From positions 1-41,836 of the IMG/VR virus record IMGVR_UViG_3300009168_000068: a DNA stretch of 41,836 nt. One strand, 5' to 3'. Shown here in pieces: positions 22,039-31,723 of the stretch. A model generated the notes under the pieces. The model searched no databases and had not been told where the DNA came from. It was given only the letters and a program-made list of their open reading frames with translations. The translations under genes and the position numbers were made by a program. Origin of the DNA: a virus. Each line of letters starts with the position of its first letter. Positions within the stretch are counted from its first letter, which is position 1.

Positions 22039-23271
22039 TCAGAGCATGTCCGGAACGCGGACAGCCCACTCGGGACGCACCCACTTGTAGCCGTAGAGCA
22101 CGTCCAGGCGGGTGATCATCTGGTCGTTGATGCCGTCGTAGAAAGTAATCAGCCGGATGCTCACGCCGTTGTAGCTTTCGCGATACGCCTCAACGACGCC
22201 CCGCGTCGGCATCTCCATCGGCACGATCGCCAGCGATACCGCCAACGGGTGAAAGATGAAGTTGTTGCGGTAGATTTCGTTGGTCGGCGTCAGACGCACG
22301 ATGATCGCGCCAGCGCCAGGCGATGCGCTCACCGTCTGGTTGGGTGCAGGTGCCGGACCGGCGAGCGGCGGCACCAGCGGCGGGTAGATCGGCAGTGCCG
22401 TGGCGGCAGGCGCCACGTCAGCCGTCAACACGAACTGCGCCAACTGCCCGGTAGACACTTTCGTCACCCGGTTGACCGCATAGACGCCAGCGAAGGTGAT
22501 GATGTCGCCCTTGGCCAGTCCGCCAGCCGGCACGGCACTGACCGTGATGGTCGAGCCGGACTGGCCGGCACCACCAACGGTCGGCATCGTGGCCGCCGAG
22601 CTGGTGGTATGCGACAGCACGGTTGGGTCTTGCGCCCAGTCCATGCCCAGCACGTCTTTCTTGATCATGGCGGTCTCGTACTGGTCGCCAATCTTGCTCT
22701 GCTGATTGAACAACCCGCTGAAACTGCCGACCGTGCGCGCCATGGTGATCGGGTCGAGGATGGCGCGGCGCTGACCGCGTGGCGTGCTGATCTTGTCGAG
22801 CAGCGCACCCGCTGTCGCCCAGGTGTTCAACGTCGGCGAGATAGTGTTGCTGCTGCCATCGACGTTGCGCACAATGTTGGGGATGGCTTCAGCGCCCCTC
22901 ATTATATCGACGGCGATGCCACCCACCAGCGTGTTGACCGCCGGCTGGATGACTCTAACGTCGTAGTCCTGCATCGACATCGTGCGCTCGACCATGCTGA
23001 ACGCGATGTCCACACCGACCTGGGTGGCCACGGTGAAGGGGGAGGTGGACTCTGTGGTGCTCTGTGCAACCGCGGTCGGGCCGGAGCGCAGCACGTAGTC
23101 GTTAGGCAGCCTGATCTGGATGGTCGATCCGGGTTTCTGCCCTGCTACTGAGGGCGATCCGAACTCATCCTGCCACTGGCGGTCCACCATCTGGAGGAAG
23201 GCGTTGGAATTGCGGAATAGCTCGAGTGCGCGGCGCACCACGAGGGTCGGCGTGATTAAACTGTTGGGCAT
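22039..23271 (-). CDS. Major capsid protein, P22 coat (gp5) family
   Basis: A 410-residue protein. MPNSLITPTLVVRRALELFR followed by NSNAFLQMVDRQWQDEFG is the usual opening of P22 coat-like proteins of phages in this group. GSTIQIRLPNDYVLRSG and STSPFTVATQVGVDIAF follow, with the HK97-fold body after. Residues about 230-290 (GSTITVSAVPAGGLAKGDII) correspond to the insertion (I) domain. About 415 copies would form a T=7 shell. It follows a scaffold gene across a 232-base gap that contains a short GGAAGC/GCTTCC palindrome (23344-23356) and a weak CTGGTG/CACCAG hairpin near 23390-23412. Confidence 0.9.
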   Translation of the reverse strand: MPNSLITPTLVVRRALELFRNSNAFLQMVDRQWQDEFGSPSVAGQKPGSTIQIRLPNDYVLRSGPTAVAQSTTESTSPFTVATQVGVDIAFSMVERTMSMQDYDVRVIQPAVNTLVGGIAVDIMRGAEAIPNIVRNVDGSSNTISPTLNTWATAGALLDKISTPRGQRRAILDPITMARTVGSFSGLFNQQSKIGDQYETAMIKKDVLGMDWAQDPTVLSHTTSSAATMPTVGGAGQSGSTITVSAVPAGGLAKGDIITFAGVYAVNRVTKVSTGQLAQFVLTADVAPAATALPIYPPLVPPLAGPAPAPNQTVSASPGAGAIIVRLTPTNEIYRNNFIFHPLAVSLAIVPMEMPTRGVVEAYRESYNGVSIRLITFYDGINDQMITRLDVLYGYKWVRPEWAVRVPDML

Positions 23272-23503
23272 AGAAGCGGCTCATTTCCTGTCCTTTCGGT
23301 TGCTGGAGCACCGTCACCCATGGGGTTCTTCGGCGCGCAGGAAGGAAGCCGCTTCCAGTCGGTTCCGGGGCTGAACCACCCCGAAGGCTGGTGAGCACGA
23401 GGCCCACCAGCGCAGAGGGATCACGCCCTCAGTCGGTTACGCACGATCAGTGATATCCGCCGTAGCGGACGCATGCAGGAACCGCTGCAAGTCGGTAGGC
23501 ACG

Positions 23504-24313
23504 TTAGCGGCGCCAGTTCTGCTTCGAGGACCACTGCATGTAGTTGTCCATGTTCCCCGACTCAGGGTCTGCCGCCCCTCTCGCTCGTCCAACCGAGGGT
23601 GGCCGGATCGGCGCTGGCACGTTGGAGACACGCGGCGGCGCCAGCGTGGGTGCCGCCCTGGCGTCTGCGCCCAGCTTGGCGATGGCGAGCGCCATGCGGT
23701 GCGGCGGCAGCGCCAGAATGCGCTCCGCCTCCTCGGCGTTCTCCGCCAGCTCCATGATGGCACGCGCACCGCCCTCGGTGTCCATCGCCACATCGCGCAG
23801 AATCTGCCGCTGCTCGTCCGACGCCAGTGCCGCGACGGTGTTGCAGGCATCAATGAACGGCTGGCGACCGAACTGCTTGCGGCCGCCCTCGTCCCACTCG
23901 TGGAAACGCTGGGACTGCTGCTCTTCGGCAAGCTTCTGCGCGGCCCGCGCCTCGACCATCTGCTCGAACTGCTCGCGCGTCAGTTGCTGCGGCTGGCCGC
24001 CGTTCTGCTGCTGCTCATACTGCTGCAGGCGCTGCTCGAGCGCGTCAGCACGCGCCTTCTCGGCGTAGCGCTGCTTGGTCAGGTAGCCGATGCGCTGCGC
24101 CTCACGACGCCGCTCGGTCCGCTTGCGGTCCTCCTCCTGCTCGGCCTCGGTCGCCTCCGGCTTGTCGCCGTCCGCGCCATTAGCATCGACCGCCGCCGCC
24201 CGCTCCTGCGGCTGCTGCAGCGGCTGGGTGGCGTCCTCACCCTCCTCCATGGCAAGCGACTCGGAGGGGACATACGGCTGCTCTGCCGGAGGCTGTTGGG
24301 TGGTTTCACTCAT
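23504..24313 (-). CDS. Scaffolding protein
   Basis: A 269-residue, very acidic and Gln/Glu-rich protein with a long predicted coiled coil (about 55-140, for example EEDRKRTERRREAQRIGYLT) and a C-terminal tail rich in Pro, Arg and Ala. Composition, position between portal and coat genes and lack of any enzyme motif fit the scaffold of P22-like phages, which guides procapsid assembly and then leaves. Its start overlaps the preceding gene by eight bases. Confidence 0.8.
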   Translation of the reverse strand: MSETTQQPPAEQPYVPSESLAMEEGEDATQPLQQPQERAAAVDANGADGDKPEATEAEQEEDRKRTERRREAQRIGYLTKQRYAEKARADALEQRLQQYEQQQNGGQPQQLTREQFEQMVEARAAQKLAEEQQSQRFHEWDEGGRKQFGRQPFIDACNTVAALASDEQRQILRDVAMDTEGGARAIMELAENAEEAERILALPPHRMALAIAKLGADARAAPTLAPPRVSNVPAPIRPPSVGRARGAADPESGNMDNYMQWSSKQNWRR

Positions 24314-24701
24314 CTGATTTCACTTCGTCTGCTCTGGTGGCCGGCGGCGCTGATTGAGGGTCAGCCATGATGGCGACGGCGAAGACACGCGCTGCGGATT
24401 GCGGCACCGGTTTGTCGCGGGTGCCCGAGCGAAGCTTGAGCCAGCCGATCGCCCGCCCAGTCTTCTCCGGGACCACCACAGCCGTCCCCGGCACCACGTT
24501 GCTAAACATGATCTCGTAACCGTCGAGGCCCACCAGGTCGTTGTAGAACACGCCGTCCGTGCTGATCTGGAAGGTGAGCTGCGCCCGGTCCCATCCCGCC
24601 GGCATGGTAATCCGCACCACCCGGCCGGCGGAACAGTCCAACCCATCGGACAGCGACGCACGCGCGGCGATCGTCGGGCCGTTCAGAACTTGCAGTGGCA
24701 T
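24306..24701 (-). CDS. Small head-region protein, unknown
   Basis: A 131-residue protein of mostly beta structure: MPLQVLNGPTIAARASLSDG, then AQLTFQISTDGVFYNDLVGL and NVVPGTAVVVPEKTGRAIG. The pattern recurs in small proteins between portal and scaffold genes of related phages and in decoration-like proteins. It may sit on the head surface. No reaction is suggested. The stop lies within the first codons of the scaffold gene. Confidence 0.65.
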   Translation of the reverse strand: MPLQVLNGPTIAARASLSDGLDCSAGRVVRITMPAGWDRAQLTFQISTDGVFYNDLVGLDGYEIMFSNVVPGTAVVVPEKTGRAIGWLKLRSGTRDKPVPQSAARVFAVAIMADPQSAPPATRADEVKSDE

Positions 24702-24720
24702 GGTGATCTCCGGTTATCGC

Positions 24721-27048
24721 TCACTGAACCATCTGTCCGTTGCCGGGGCCTGGAGGCGCCGCAGGGGCGCTGCCGCTTGCCGCACCCTCTGCTGGCTGCG
24801 GCGGGTTGGCACGCGCCTGCAGCGCGCCCTGCAGCTCCGCGTGACCATACAGGATCGGCTCCAGCTTCTGATCCAGCATATCGGCCACTAGGTCGCGCAC
24901 GATCACCTGCAGGCTCATCGGATCGACCGCCCCGACCGCCTTAAACCGATCGGTTTCCGCCGAGTAGTCCTTGATGATCAATTCGCCGGTCTTGTCCTTC
25001 AGTTGCATTTGCATTGTCGCAACCTGCTGCTTCAGCTCGGCGATCTCCTTGTCCGCCTTGCCCAGCAGCTCCGATGCCTCCTGCTGCACCTTCTGCGCCT
25101 CTGCGGTGATCATCTGCACCTGTGGATCAGGCCCGCCCGACTTGTATTGCGGCGGCAGCCCCTGCTTCAGCCGGTTGGCCATCTCGTCAGAACCGGGGAA
25201 ATCCGCATTTTTCGCCCAGAAATCGCCAATAACTTGAAAAGCAGCGCCATTCTGCGCAATCACCTGCGAGAAAGCGTTGAACGCCTCCTGCCGCTTGGTG
25301 GCGAACGACGGCCCCACATCGGCCACGACGCTGTATCGGCCGATCTTCGGGTTGAACACCGTCCGCATCGCCTCCTGACGCGCCGTGTCAGGGTCTTGCT
25401 CGCGGTTCATCGGCGGTTGTGCCGGCGGCATGTTCGGGTCCGGCGTGGTCTGGTGCGCCTGCGGCGCGTCAGGGTCGATATGCACCTGCGTCTGCGTGCC
25501 GTCCTCGCCGAAGATCATCAGCGCCCGCTTGCTGTCATACACCTTCGGAATCAGGTCGAGGATGATCCTCCCGGTGTAGCGGATCGCCGACGCCAGGCGA
25601 TCGATCACATGATACGTCGCATTGTCGCCCTGCCTCTGTCTGGCATTGATGGCCACGCCCGATGTCTCGTTGCTCGGCTCGCCCATCACCGCCTGATACT
25701 GGCCGGTGGCCATCATCATCTCGGCCTGGCTGATCCGCAGCCCTTCCATATACGCCGCCGCCATGACCGGCGGCTGCGCCCGCTGTGGCGGCGGAATCGA
25801 ATTGCCGTTGGCGTCTATGCCCTTGTAGAGCAGCACCGCCTTGTTCTCGGTGTTGGCGTTCTCCCAGTCCTTCTTGTGCGGCTCGATGCTCTCGGCAACG
25901 CCGACAAAAGGCGCCTTGGTCTGCAGCGCCACGAACTCGGCCGCCTGCGAAGTGTACCAGTTATACAGCCGCTGCGGATCGCGCAGATGCCGCACATGGC
26001 TGACCCAGTCCAACTGGCCGTTGATGATCACTTCCTCGCACGGCACCCGCACGATCGGCACAAACCGGCCTGGCCAGTCCTTGCGCTCGACAATCTTCTT
26101 GTCAGCGATCAGGAACCACTCAACGTCAGGCTCGGCGACATCCCGCTCGGCCACCGGCAGGATGCCGAGCTGCGCCAGTTGGTCGAGCAAACCATCCGGC
26201 ATGCTGCTCACCCGCACGATCGGCCCCTTGTCCGGGTCCATGCCCTGCGCCAACTGCATTGCGACATCCGGCGGGAACATCTCCAAAGCCCGCACCGGCA
26301 ATTGCACCAGCTTGTCGTGCTTCTCGCCGACCCGGTAATACTCGAGCACCTCGACGTGCTTATCGTCAGTGCGATAGCTGCGCGCCTCGCCGCGCGAACT
26401 CAGCGCGGCATTGTTCAGATTGACACTGTCTGGATCGTCGTCGCTGTCGCCGTATTCCGCCTGGAACTCATCCCGCGTCATCTCATAGAACAGAAAACCC
26501 CACTTCGCATCCGACCCATCCGCCTGCTGGATGTCGGGGTCCAGGTAAACCGAAGTCGGCTCGGGAACGCGCTTGATGTAGATTTCCTGATCGAACGTGT
26601 TGTCATGCGCGTAATCCACCAGCACGCGCCAGTAGCCGATTCCACCCATCACCTGGCAGTAGGTCGCGTTGGCATACGCCTGCTGCGCGTTGCTGATGTA
26701 TTCGATGTGCCGGATGATGCCTTCGTATATCTGCGAAGCCTCATACGTGGCATCGTCGCCAACCGGGTTGATCCTGATCTGCACCGGGTTCTGCCGCGCG
26801 TCGTTGATGATCTGCAGGCAATGCACGCGCGTCTTGTTAACGGTCAACGTCGGACGACCGGCTGACTTGCGCCCGCCGCTGATGGTGTCGGTCCACTGCG
26901 CCATGTTGTCGTCGTCGCCGTTGGCGAACTGCACGTCCTCGATGTAGTGGCGATGCGCGACGGACTGATACCCGTGGGCGTAGTCAAACCGCTCCTGCGC
27001 CTCATTGACGATATCTTCGTCCGTCTCGGCTTTCTTACTGCGTGCCAT
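24721..27048 (-). CDS. Portal protein, P22 family
   Basis: A 775-residue protein of the long P22-type portal family (P22 gp1 is 725). Marks include AHGYQSVAHRHYIEDVQFAN, RKSAGRPTLTVNKTRVHCLQ and NDARQNPVQIRINPVGDDA at the N-terminus, DWVSHVRHLRDPQRLYNWYT in the middle, and a long Gln-rich helical C-terminus (SELLGKADKEIAELKQQVAT) that would form the barrel into the capsid. It forms the dodecameric DNA channel at one vertex and docks with the terminase. It follows the large terminase with one small gene between. Confidence 0.92.
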   Translation of the reverse strand: MARSKKAETDEDIVNEAQERFDYAHGYQSVAHRHYIEDVQFANGDDDNMAQWTDTISGGRKSAGRPTLTVNKTRVHCLQIINDARQNPVQIRINPVGDDATYEASQIYEGIIRHIEYISNAQQAYANATYCQVMGGIGYWRVLVDYAHDNTFDQEIYIKRVPEPTSVYLDPDIQQADGSDAKWGFLFYEMTRDEFQAEYGDSDDDPDSVNLNNAALSSRGEARSYRTDDKHVEVLEYYRVGEKHDKLVQLPVRALEMFPPDVAMQLAQGMDPDKGPIVRVSSMPDGLLDQLAQLGILPVAERDVAEPDVEWFLIADKKIVERKDWPGRFVPIVRVPCEEVIINGQLDWVSHVRHLRDPQRLYNWYTSQAAEFVALQTKAPFVGVAESIEPHKKDWENANTENKAVLLYKGIDANGNSIPPPQRAQPPVMAAAYMEGLRISQAEMMMATGQYQAVMGEPSNETSGVAINARQRQGDNATYHVIDRLASAIRYTGRIILDLIPKVYDSKRALMIFGEDGTQTQVHIDPDAPQAHQTTPDPNMPPAQPPMNREQDPDTARQEAMRTVFNPKIGRYSVVADVGPSFATKRQEAFNAFSQVIAQNGAAFQVIGDFWAKNADFPGSDEMANRLKQGLPPQYKSGGPDPQVQMITAEAQKVQQEASELLGKADKEIAELKQQVATMQMQLKDKTGELIIKDYSAETDRFKAVGAVDPMSLQVIVRDLVADMLDQKLEPILYGHAELQGALQARANPPQPAEGAASGSAPAAPPGPGNGQMVQ

Positions 27049-27054
27049 CCAACC

Positions 27055-27624
27055 CTACCCGAAAAAACCTGGTGGCCCTGTCAGCCAATCGTTCCAGTGC
27101 GTGGCGGCCTCAGCTTCAGACCAGCCCATGCGCGCGATCACAGCGCGCCACTGCTTCATCATGGCGTCATACCGCAGCGATTCTGATGCCCTGGAGAGGT
27201 CTTGTGCGATCCGCCAGCTTGCCTCGAGCGCCTCGCGTTGCGTCCGCGCCATGCGCTCCTGTTGCGACTCCGCGTCCCGCTTGAGCTGCTCCTGCCGCTC
27301 GTATTCAGCAACCCGTTGCTCGTATCTCTGCTGTTGCGCAGCCAGTCGCTGCTCACGTCGCTGCCGCAACTCCGCGGCCACACGCTCATGCCGCAGATGC
27401 TCCCTCTCTGCCTCACCACGCCGCCAGCGCGCCGGATTGTGCAGGTAAGCCGCAGGGACATCGGCGGTCAGTTGACCGAGGAACGTCTCCCACATGCTGT
27501 CCGCACCGACCGTGCCGCAGCGCCGCACCTCGTCGCAGATATCGAGCGTTGCCAGCTCCAGCTCGACCTCAGCGTCGAGCGCCGCCTCTTCGACCCTGGT
27601 CGCGAGCGGGAAGCGCCGGATCAC
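27055..27624 (-). CDS. Hypothetical coiled-coil protein between terminase and portal
   Basis: A 189-residue protein read from GTG 27624, just after the terminase TGA. The N-terminus (VIRRFPLATRVEEAAL) and LATLDICDEVRRCGTVGADS look like a short folded unit. Residues about 85-150 are a strongly charged Arg/Glu/Gln coiled coil (HERVAAELRQRREQRLAAQQ). A longer reading upstream to 27936 would run through the terminase in another frame and is rejected. An accessory role in packaging or head assembly is likely from position only. Confidence 0.7.
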   Translation of the reverse strand: MIRRFPLATRVEEAALDAEVELELATLDICDEVRRCGTVGADSMWETFLGQLTADVPAAYLHNPARWRRGEAEREHLRHERVAAELRQRREQRLAAQQQRYEQRVAEYERQEQLKRDAESQQERMARTQREALEASWRIAQDLSRASESLRYDAMMKQWRAVIARMGWSEAEAATHWNDWLTGPPGFFG

Positions 27625-27625
27625 C

Positions 27626-28939
27626 TCACAGCCGCATCCAGTCTGCCTGCTTGTCCCCCGGCATCGGGTATTCCCATGGCTCCCTGGCCACCCGCTCAAT
27701 CGGCGCAGGCTGCTCCTCACGAGCACCGAGGCACAAATACCGCGCAGCATCCGCGCCATGGCTGGCGTGGTCATGCACCGGCGATGAACGCCAGGTCTGC
27801 GCCGCCTCGGCCCATTCTCTGCGGTAATGCCGCAGCGCGTTGATGCCCTTGGCGCAGCGCTCGGCGTCGAACCACGCCCGCGGCAGCACCAGCCGCACCG
27901 CGTTGATCCCGTCAGCCACACTATGCTGTCGCACAATGCGCGTGGGGTTCACGCCGAGCGAGTGCAGCGTCTCCGTTCTGGCCTTGCCAGACCCCAGCTC
28001 CCGCACCTTGGCGTCATGCGGCAGCAAGTGCTTTTCGTAGACGTAGGGCCGCTGCTGGAGCAGGCGCACATAGTGGTCGAGTCCGACGCCGCTGTCCTCG
28101 ATGTAGTCTATCAGCCTCCACTCGCCGCCGCGAGTGATCTGGCAGCACCAGATGGCGGTGGAATCGTCCACACCCAGATCCCAGGCGGTCCATACCTTCA
28201 GCGCCGGGTCGTGCGGCACGCTGGTGATCCGACCAGCCCGCTCCGCCTCGTCCATCAGCTTGCCGTAGTAGCTGCCCGAGTTAGGCGCGTTGAACGAGCA
28301 TTCCAGCTCCTGCGCGAACTCCTCCTCCGACATCTCGGTGCGCAACCGCGCAATCGCCTCGGCCGACAGCGCGTTGGTCTTCGTGTAGTCCAGCAGATAG
28401 GCGCTGTGGCCCTCGGTGACCCTGGCCCGGTCATACGCCGCCTGCAGCACGCCACGCCCCTTCGGCGTCCCACTGCGCACCAGCGTGCCGTCCCGGTCCG
28501 CCAGCATCGGCTCGATCACCAGCGGCACCAGCGAAGGTGGCGTGTCGTCCGCCTCATCAATGATGCATTCGTCAGCGTAGCCACCACGCCACGAATCTGG
28601 GTTATCTGCACCACCCGCCTGGTAAATCCCGCCGTTAGGTAGCCGCACCAGCATCTCAGACCGGCGCACCGTGGCGCCGGGTATCGCGTCAGCCGCACGC
28701 GTAAGCTGGTCCCATAGCCCCGTCCGCGACCACATCACGCCGTAGGGCAGGATATGCACCACACGCGGCAACGGCTTCTTGTCGGTCAGTGCCCGCTTCA
28801 AGCCGCGCCACATCAGCCCGGTCGATTTACCGGCACGACGATGCACCACAGCGACGATGCGCGGCGCCCGATCGTCTATGAGGGGGCGCTGCCACGGTCG
28901 CGGGGCAAACGGCAGGGTGATGGATTTACGCTCAGGCAT
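27626..28939 (-). CDS. terL: Terminase large subunit
   Basis: A 437-residue packaging motor. Residues 31-40 (VVHRRAGKST) form the Walker A loop, 124-131 (CIIDEAD) the Walker B strand with catalytic glutamate, and SGTPKGRG the coupling motif. The C-terminal nuclease domain shows WDLGVDDST (about 252-260) with the first metal-binding Asp and HDHASHGADAARY near the end with the later ones. It cuts concatemers and drives DNA into the head by ATP hydrolysis. The ATG at 28939 follows the stop of the small upstream gene by two bases. Confidence 0.93.
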   Translation of the reverse strand: MPERKSITLPFAPRPWQRPLIDDRAPRIVAVVHRRAGKSTGLMWRGLKRALTDKKPLPRVVHILPYGVMWSRTGLWDQLTRAADAIPGATVRRSEMLVRLPNGGIYQAGGADNPDSWRGGYADECIIDEADDTPPSLVPLVIEPMLADRDGTLVRSGTPKGRGVLQAAYDRARVTEGHSAYLLDYTKTNALSAEAIARLRTEMSEEEFAQELECSFNAPNSGSYYGKLMDEAERAGRITSVPHDPALKVWTAWDLGVDDSTAIWCCQITRGGEWRLIDYIEDSGVGLDHYVRLLQQRPYVYEKHLLPHDAKVRELGSGKARTETLHSLGVNPTRIVRQHSVADGINAVRLVLPRAWFDAERCAKGINALRHYRREWAEAAQTWRSSPVHDHASHGADAARYLCLGAREEQPAPIERVAREPWEYPMPGDKQADWMRL

Positions 28940-28941
28940 TG

Positions 28942-29178
28942 CTACTTCACGTCGTAATTCTTCTTCATCTTCGGCAGCGCCTCCGGATCACGAAAGCACT
29001 CCGGCACGCCCATCTCATGCTCGCCGTTCCAGTCCTCATCGGCCGGCAGGTCGCCCTGATACGCCATCGCCTTCCACGTCTCGCGATTCAGCGGCAGGCC
29101 ACGCTCCAGCATGGTCTGCAGCGTCGGGTCTTCCTCGGCATAGCGCGCGGCGATCTCGCGCGGCACATCGTCGCTCAT
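28942..29178 (-). CDS. Hypothetical 78-residue protein before terminase
   Basis: A small acidic, helical protein starting MSDDVPREIAARYAEEDPTL. It contains PLNRETWKAMAYQGDLPADE, a short unit seen in small phage proteins next to terminase genes. It has no visible DNA-binding motif. The ATG overlaps the stop of the 843-residue gene (ATGA). It could be a packaging accessory or small terminase candidate by position, though the protein at 35178 looks better for that. Confidence 0.65.
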   Translation of the reverse strand: MSDDVPREIAARYAEEDPTLQTMLERGLPLNRETWKAMAYQGDLPADEDWNGEHEMGVPECFRDPEALPKMKKNYDVK

Positions 29179-31706
29179 TTCGGTTTCTCCTGCTTGCGCC
29201 AGACCAGCTCTTCCTTGACGAACTTCTTGCCGATCTGCTCGCCCACTGCATCCTTCCCGCGGTTGGGCACAAACCCCAGCCGCTCATAAAGCCGGCGCTG
29301 GTCCTCCCGCGCCACCCTGCCTCGCGCCGCGTCACTGGTCAGCACCACCGGGTTGCCGCGCGCCGCCGCCTCGTCCTGAATCTGGCGGATCACCTCAGAA
29401 CCGAAGCCCTTGCGCTGCGCAGAGGGGAAAATCTCGATACTGGCGATGCGGGTTTGCGTCTCGCCGTGCTCAACCTTCACCTTGCCGATCGGGTTGCCGC
29501 CCGCCGTGATCGTGCCGTCGTCCGCGATCGTCACCTCAGCGTCCTTCTTAGCCGGCGAAACATACCACGTTGGCGGGTCGATGCCACCGGAATGCTCCAA
29601 TATTTGTGCTCGGGCCTGCTGCGCGGTAATCCGCCCCTCACGAAAATCCTGCCAAATGGCTGCGTTCTTGGCGACAAACGCCTCGTCCCGCTTCTGCTCG
29701 GGTGAAAAGAGGCCCCTGACGGCCTCCCAGGCGATCGACTGCACCTGGCGGGGCAACAGGCCCAGCTTCTCCGCCGCCCGCCGGTAGGCCTCATGGTGGA
29801 TCGCATAGCCCCCCTTGGAGCCGGTGACGATCGAGGAACTGCCACCGGTCCCCAGGCCGAAATCGACCACAGGATGGCTCCCGCCCATCGGGCGCAGATG
29901 CGTCGCGTTGATCGCGTGGGTGTCGATCGTCGTGTCGCCCCAATCGCTGTTGGGGCTGATGATGTTATTGAAGAACGAGCGCACCTTGTGATTGCCGCCG
30001 AGACTCTTACTGAGGGTCCGCAGGTCGTCGGTGTGCAACGCCTGCAGCGCCTTCCTGATCTCGCCGAAACTGCCCCAGCCAATCTTGCTCGGCGTGCCGT
30101 CAGCGTTGGTCGAGGCCTCAGCAAACCCGCCTTCCGGGGTGACGATCGGGTAGTCTTTTGAATTGTGCGCCTCGTCATAGGCCCTGGCGAACACCGCCTG
30201 CGCGTCCGGGTCGTTGATCTCCCGCAGAGGCCGACCACGACGCAGGCTCGACAGCGTCATCTCCAAGCTGTCAGCCGATTTCTGCTTGCCGAAGTAACTA
30301 ACCACCGCCTTAGGCGGCTTAGTGCCGTTCTGCACCGCCTCCTGCAACGCCGCGGCGGCCGTCTCCGGCGTAAAGCCTCCCTTGGCCAGCGCTTTGACGT
30401 TCTCCGCCTCGATCTGCGCCTGGTAGGACTGCGACCAGGCCTCCATCTCCGGCGACCAGCTATTTTCCTGGCGGTTCTTGATCACATCGACCAGGCGCTT
30501 GCCCAGATCAGCGTTCTGGTACCAATCTTTTTGCGGGCTTAGGTTCGCCATCAGTGCCGCGATCTGCCGCGGCGTGTAACCCGTCTCCGCAGCGATCTTC
30601 AGCGCGATCTCGTGCGCCCCGTCATACCACCTGGCCGCCCGTGCGACCGTCTCCGGCCCATATCGATCGCGCATGCCGTCATGCAGGAACAGCAGGTTAT
30701 CGACCATGTGCTGGATGGTTTTTTCCACGATGTTGTCGGGGTTGCGCATCCCCTTCACCGGCAGATCGGGGAAGTCCCCGTCGCGCAACAGCATCGCGTT
30801 CTTGTCCCACGCCTCCTTGGCGCGTTTCGACGCCTCCAGGCTGACATTTGACGTGGCGACCGTGTGCGGATCAGCCTCGCCAGGCTCGATGTTCTTCTCG
30901 GCGCGGGTTGAGACGCGGTCCTGCTCGCGGATGCCCTTCAGGATCGGCGTGTCCGCCATCTCCCCCGCAGCTTTGGCCTCCGCCGCCGCGGTCTTTGCCA
31001 CCACCTCAGTGAGCGGCACCGCGTCGGCGGGGCGCACCACGCCCATGGTGCGGTCGATCGCCTCGTCCAGCGCCGTACGCTGCACTGCCCTGGCCTCGGT
31101 GGCCGCCAGGCGGGCATCCCGCTTGCTGCCGCCAAACGCGTTCAGCACGTCAGCGACTGGCCGCTCCAGCGGGTTGACCAGGGAAGCCAGGGCCAGGGTG
31201 CCCTCCGGCGTCACGCCGCCCGTGCGCGGCCCTTGCGACACGTCCCAGGCACCCTGCGCCAGGCTGCGCAGGCCGGCTGGCAGGGCAATCCGCAGCTCGC
31301 CGGTCGCATTATCACGCGCCATCGGCAGCACATCGCCGTATGTCGTGTTGGCTGCGGGCGCCAGGGCGTTCTGCACGGCAGCATCGATCGCCGCATCGCG
31401 GGCCGTGGCCGGGGTCTGGTTGGCCCGGTGCAGCGTCATCCAGCCAAGGTTCGTGCTCGGCGCGTCATAGCCGGCATAGTTCACCAGCCGCTCGGTGCCG
31501 ACCACGTTGCTGGTAGGCCACATCGGATTGACCGGCGTCGGCGGCGCACTCCACGCAACCGGTGGCGCATAGCGTGGCGCGCCGCTGGTGACGCCTGGCA
31601 GCGCCTCGACACCAGGGTCGAGCATATTGCCCCGAGCGCGCAGTGCGGCCAGCCAGGCCTCCAGCGCGTCGGGTGACGCCGTCAGCAGTGCATTGTCCGA
31701 GGCCAT
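29175..31706 (-). CDS. Large polyvalent-type protein with C-terminal GNAT domain
   Basis: An 843-residue multidomain protein. Residues 1-300 are Ala/Pro-rich and low in structure. The middle (about 320-660) contains TGYTPRQIAALMANLSPQKD, then DLRTLSKSLGGNHKVRSFFN and NIISPNSDWGDTTIDTHAIN, the S-P-x-x-x-W / F-x-N-I...T-I-D-x-H-A pattern of a helical domain found in phage polyvalent proteins. Residues about 735-825 are a GNAT fold (IEIFPSAQRKGFGSEVIRQI; RRLYERLGFVPNRG). Such proteins may be packaged and injected to act on the host, which is an inference. It precedes the terminase genes. Confidence 0.7.
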   Translation of the reverse strand: MASDNALLTASPDALEAWLAALRARGNMLDPGVEALPGVTSGAPRYAPPVAWSAPPTPVNPMWPTSNVVGTERLVNYAGYDAPSTNLGWMTLHRANQTPATARDAAIDAAVQNALAPAANTTYGDVLPMARDNATGELRIALPAGLRSLAQGAWDVSQGPRTGGVTPEGTLALASLVNPLERPVADVLNAFGGSKRDARLAATEARAVQRTALDEAIDRTMGVVRPADAVPLTEVVAKTAAAEAKAAGEMADTPILKGIREQDRVSTRAEKNIEPGEADPHTVATSNVSLEASKRAKEAWDKNAMLLRDGDFPDLPVKGMRNPDNIVEKTIQHMVDNLLFLHDGMRDRYGPETVARAARWYDGAHEIALKIAAETGYTPRQIAALMANLSPQKDWYQNADLGKRLVDVIKNRQENSWSPEMEAWSQSYQAQIEAENVKALAKGGFTPETAAAALQEAVQNGTKPPKAVVSYFGKQKSADSLEMTLSSLRRGRPLREINDPDAQAVFARAYDEAHNSKDYPIVTPEGGFAEASTNADGTPSKIGWGSFGEIRKALQALHTDDLRTLSKSLGGNHKVRSFFNNIISPNSDWGDTTIDTHAINATHLRPMGGSHPVVDFGLGTGGSSSIVTGSKGGYAIHHEAYRRAAEKLGLLPRQVQSIAWEAVRGLFSPEQKRDEAFVAKNAAIWQDFREGRITAQQARAQILEHSGGIDPPTWYVSPAKKDAEVTIADDGTITAGGNPIGKVKVEHGETQTRIASIEIFPSAQRKGFGSEVIRQIQDEAAARGNPVVLTSDAARGRVAREDQRRLYERLGFVPNRGKDAVGEQIGKKFVKEELVWRKQEKPK

Positions 31707-31723
31707 TGTGCTAGAACGTTACC

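Noticed and set aside
22249-23151. A 300-residue plus-strand reading opposite the coat gene
   Set aside because: Antisense to the conserved coat protein, Arg/Gly/His-rich, no recognisable motif.
25003-26865. A 620-residue plus-strand reading opposite the portal gene
   Set aside because: It is Arg/His/Leu-rich, lacks any family pattern and lies fully antisense to a clear portal gene; a GC-rich codon shadow.
27625-27936. Upstream extension of the coiled-coil protein at 27055-27624
   Set aside because: It would overlap the terminase C-terminus, including its conserved nuclease motif region, in another frame, and the extended part has shadow-like composition.
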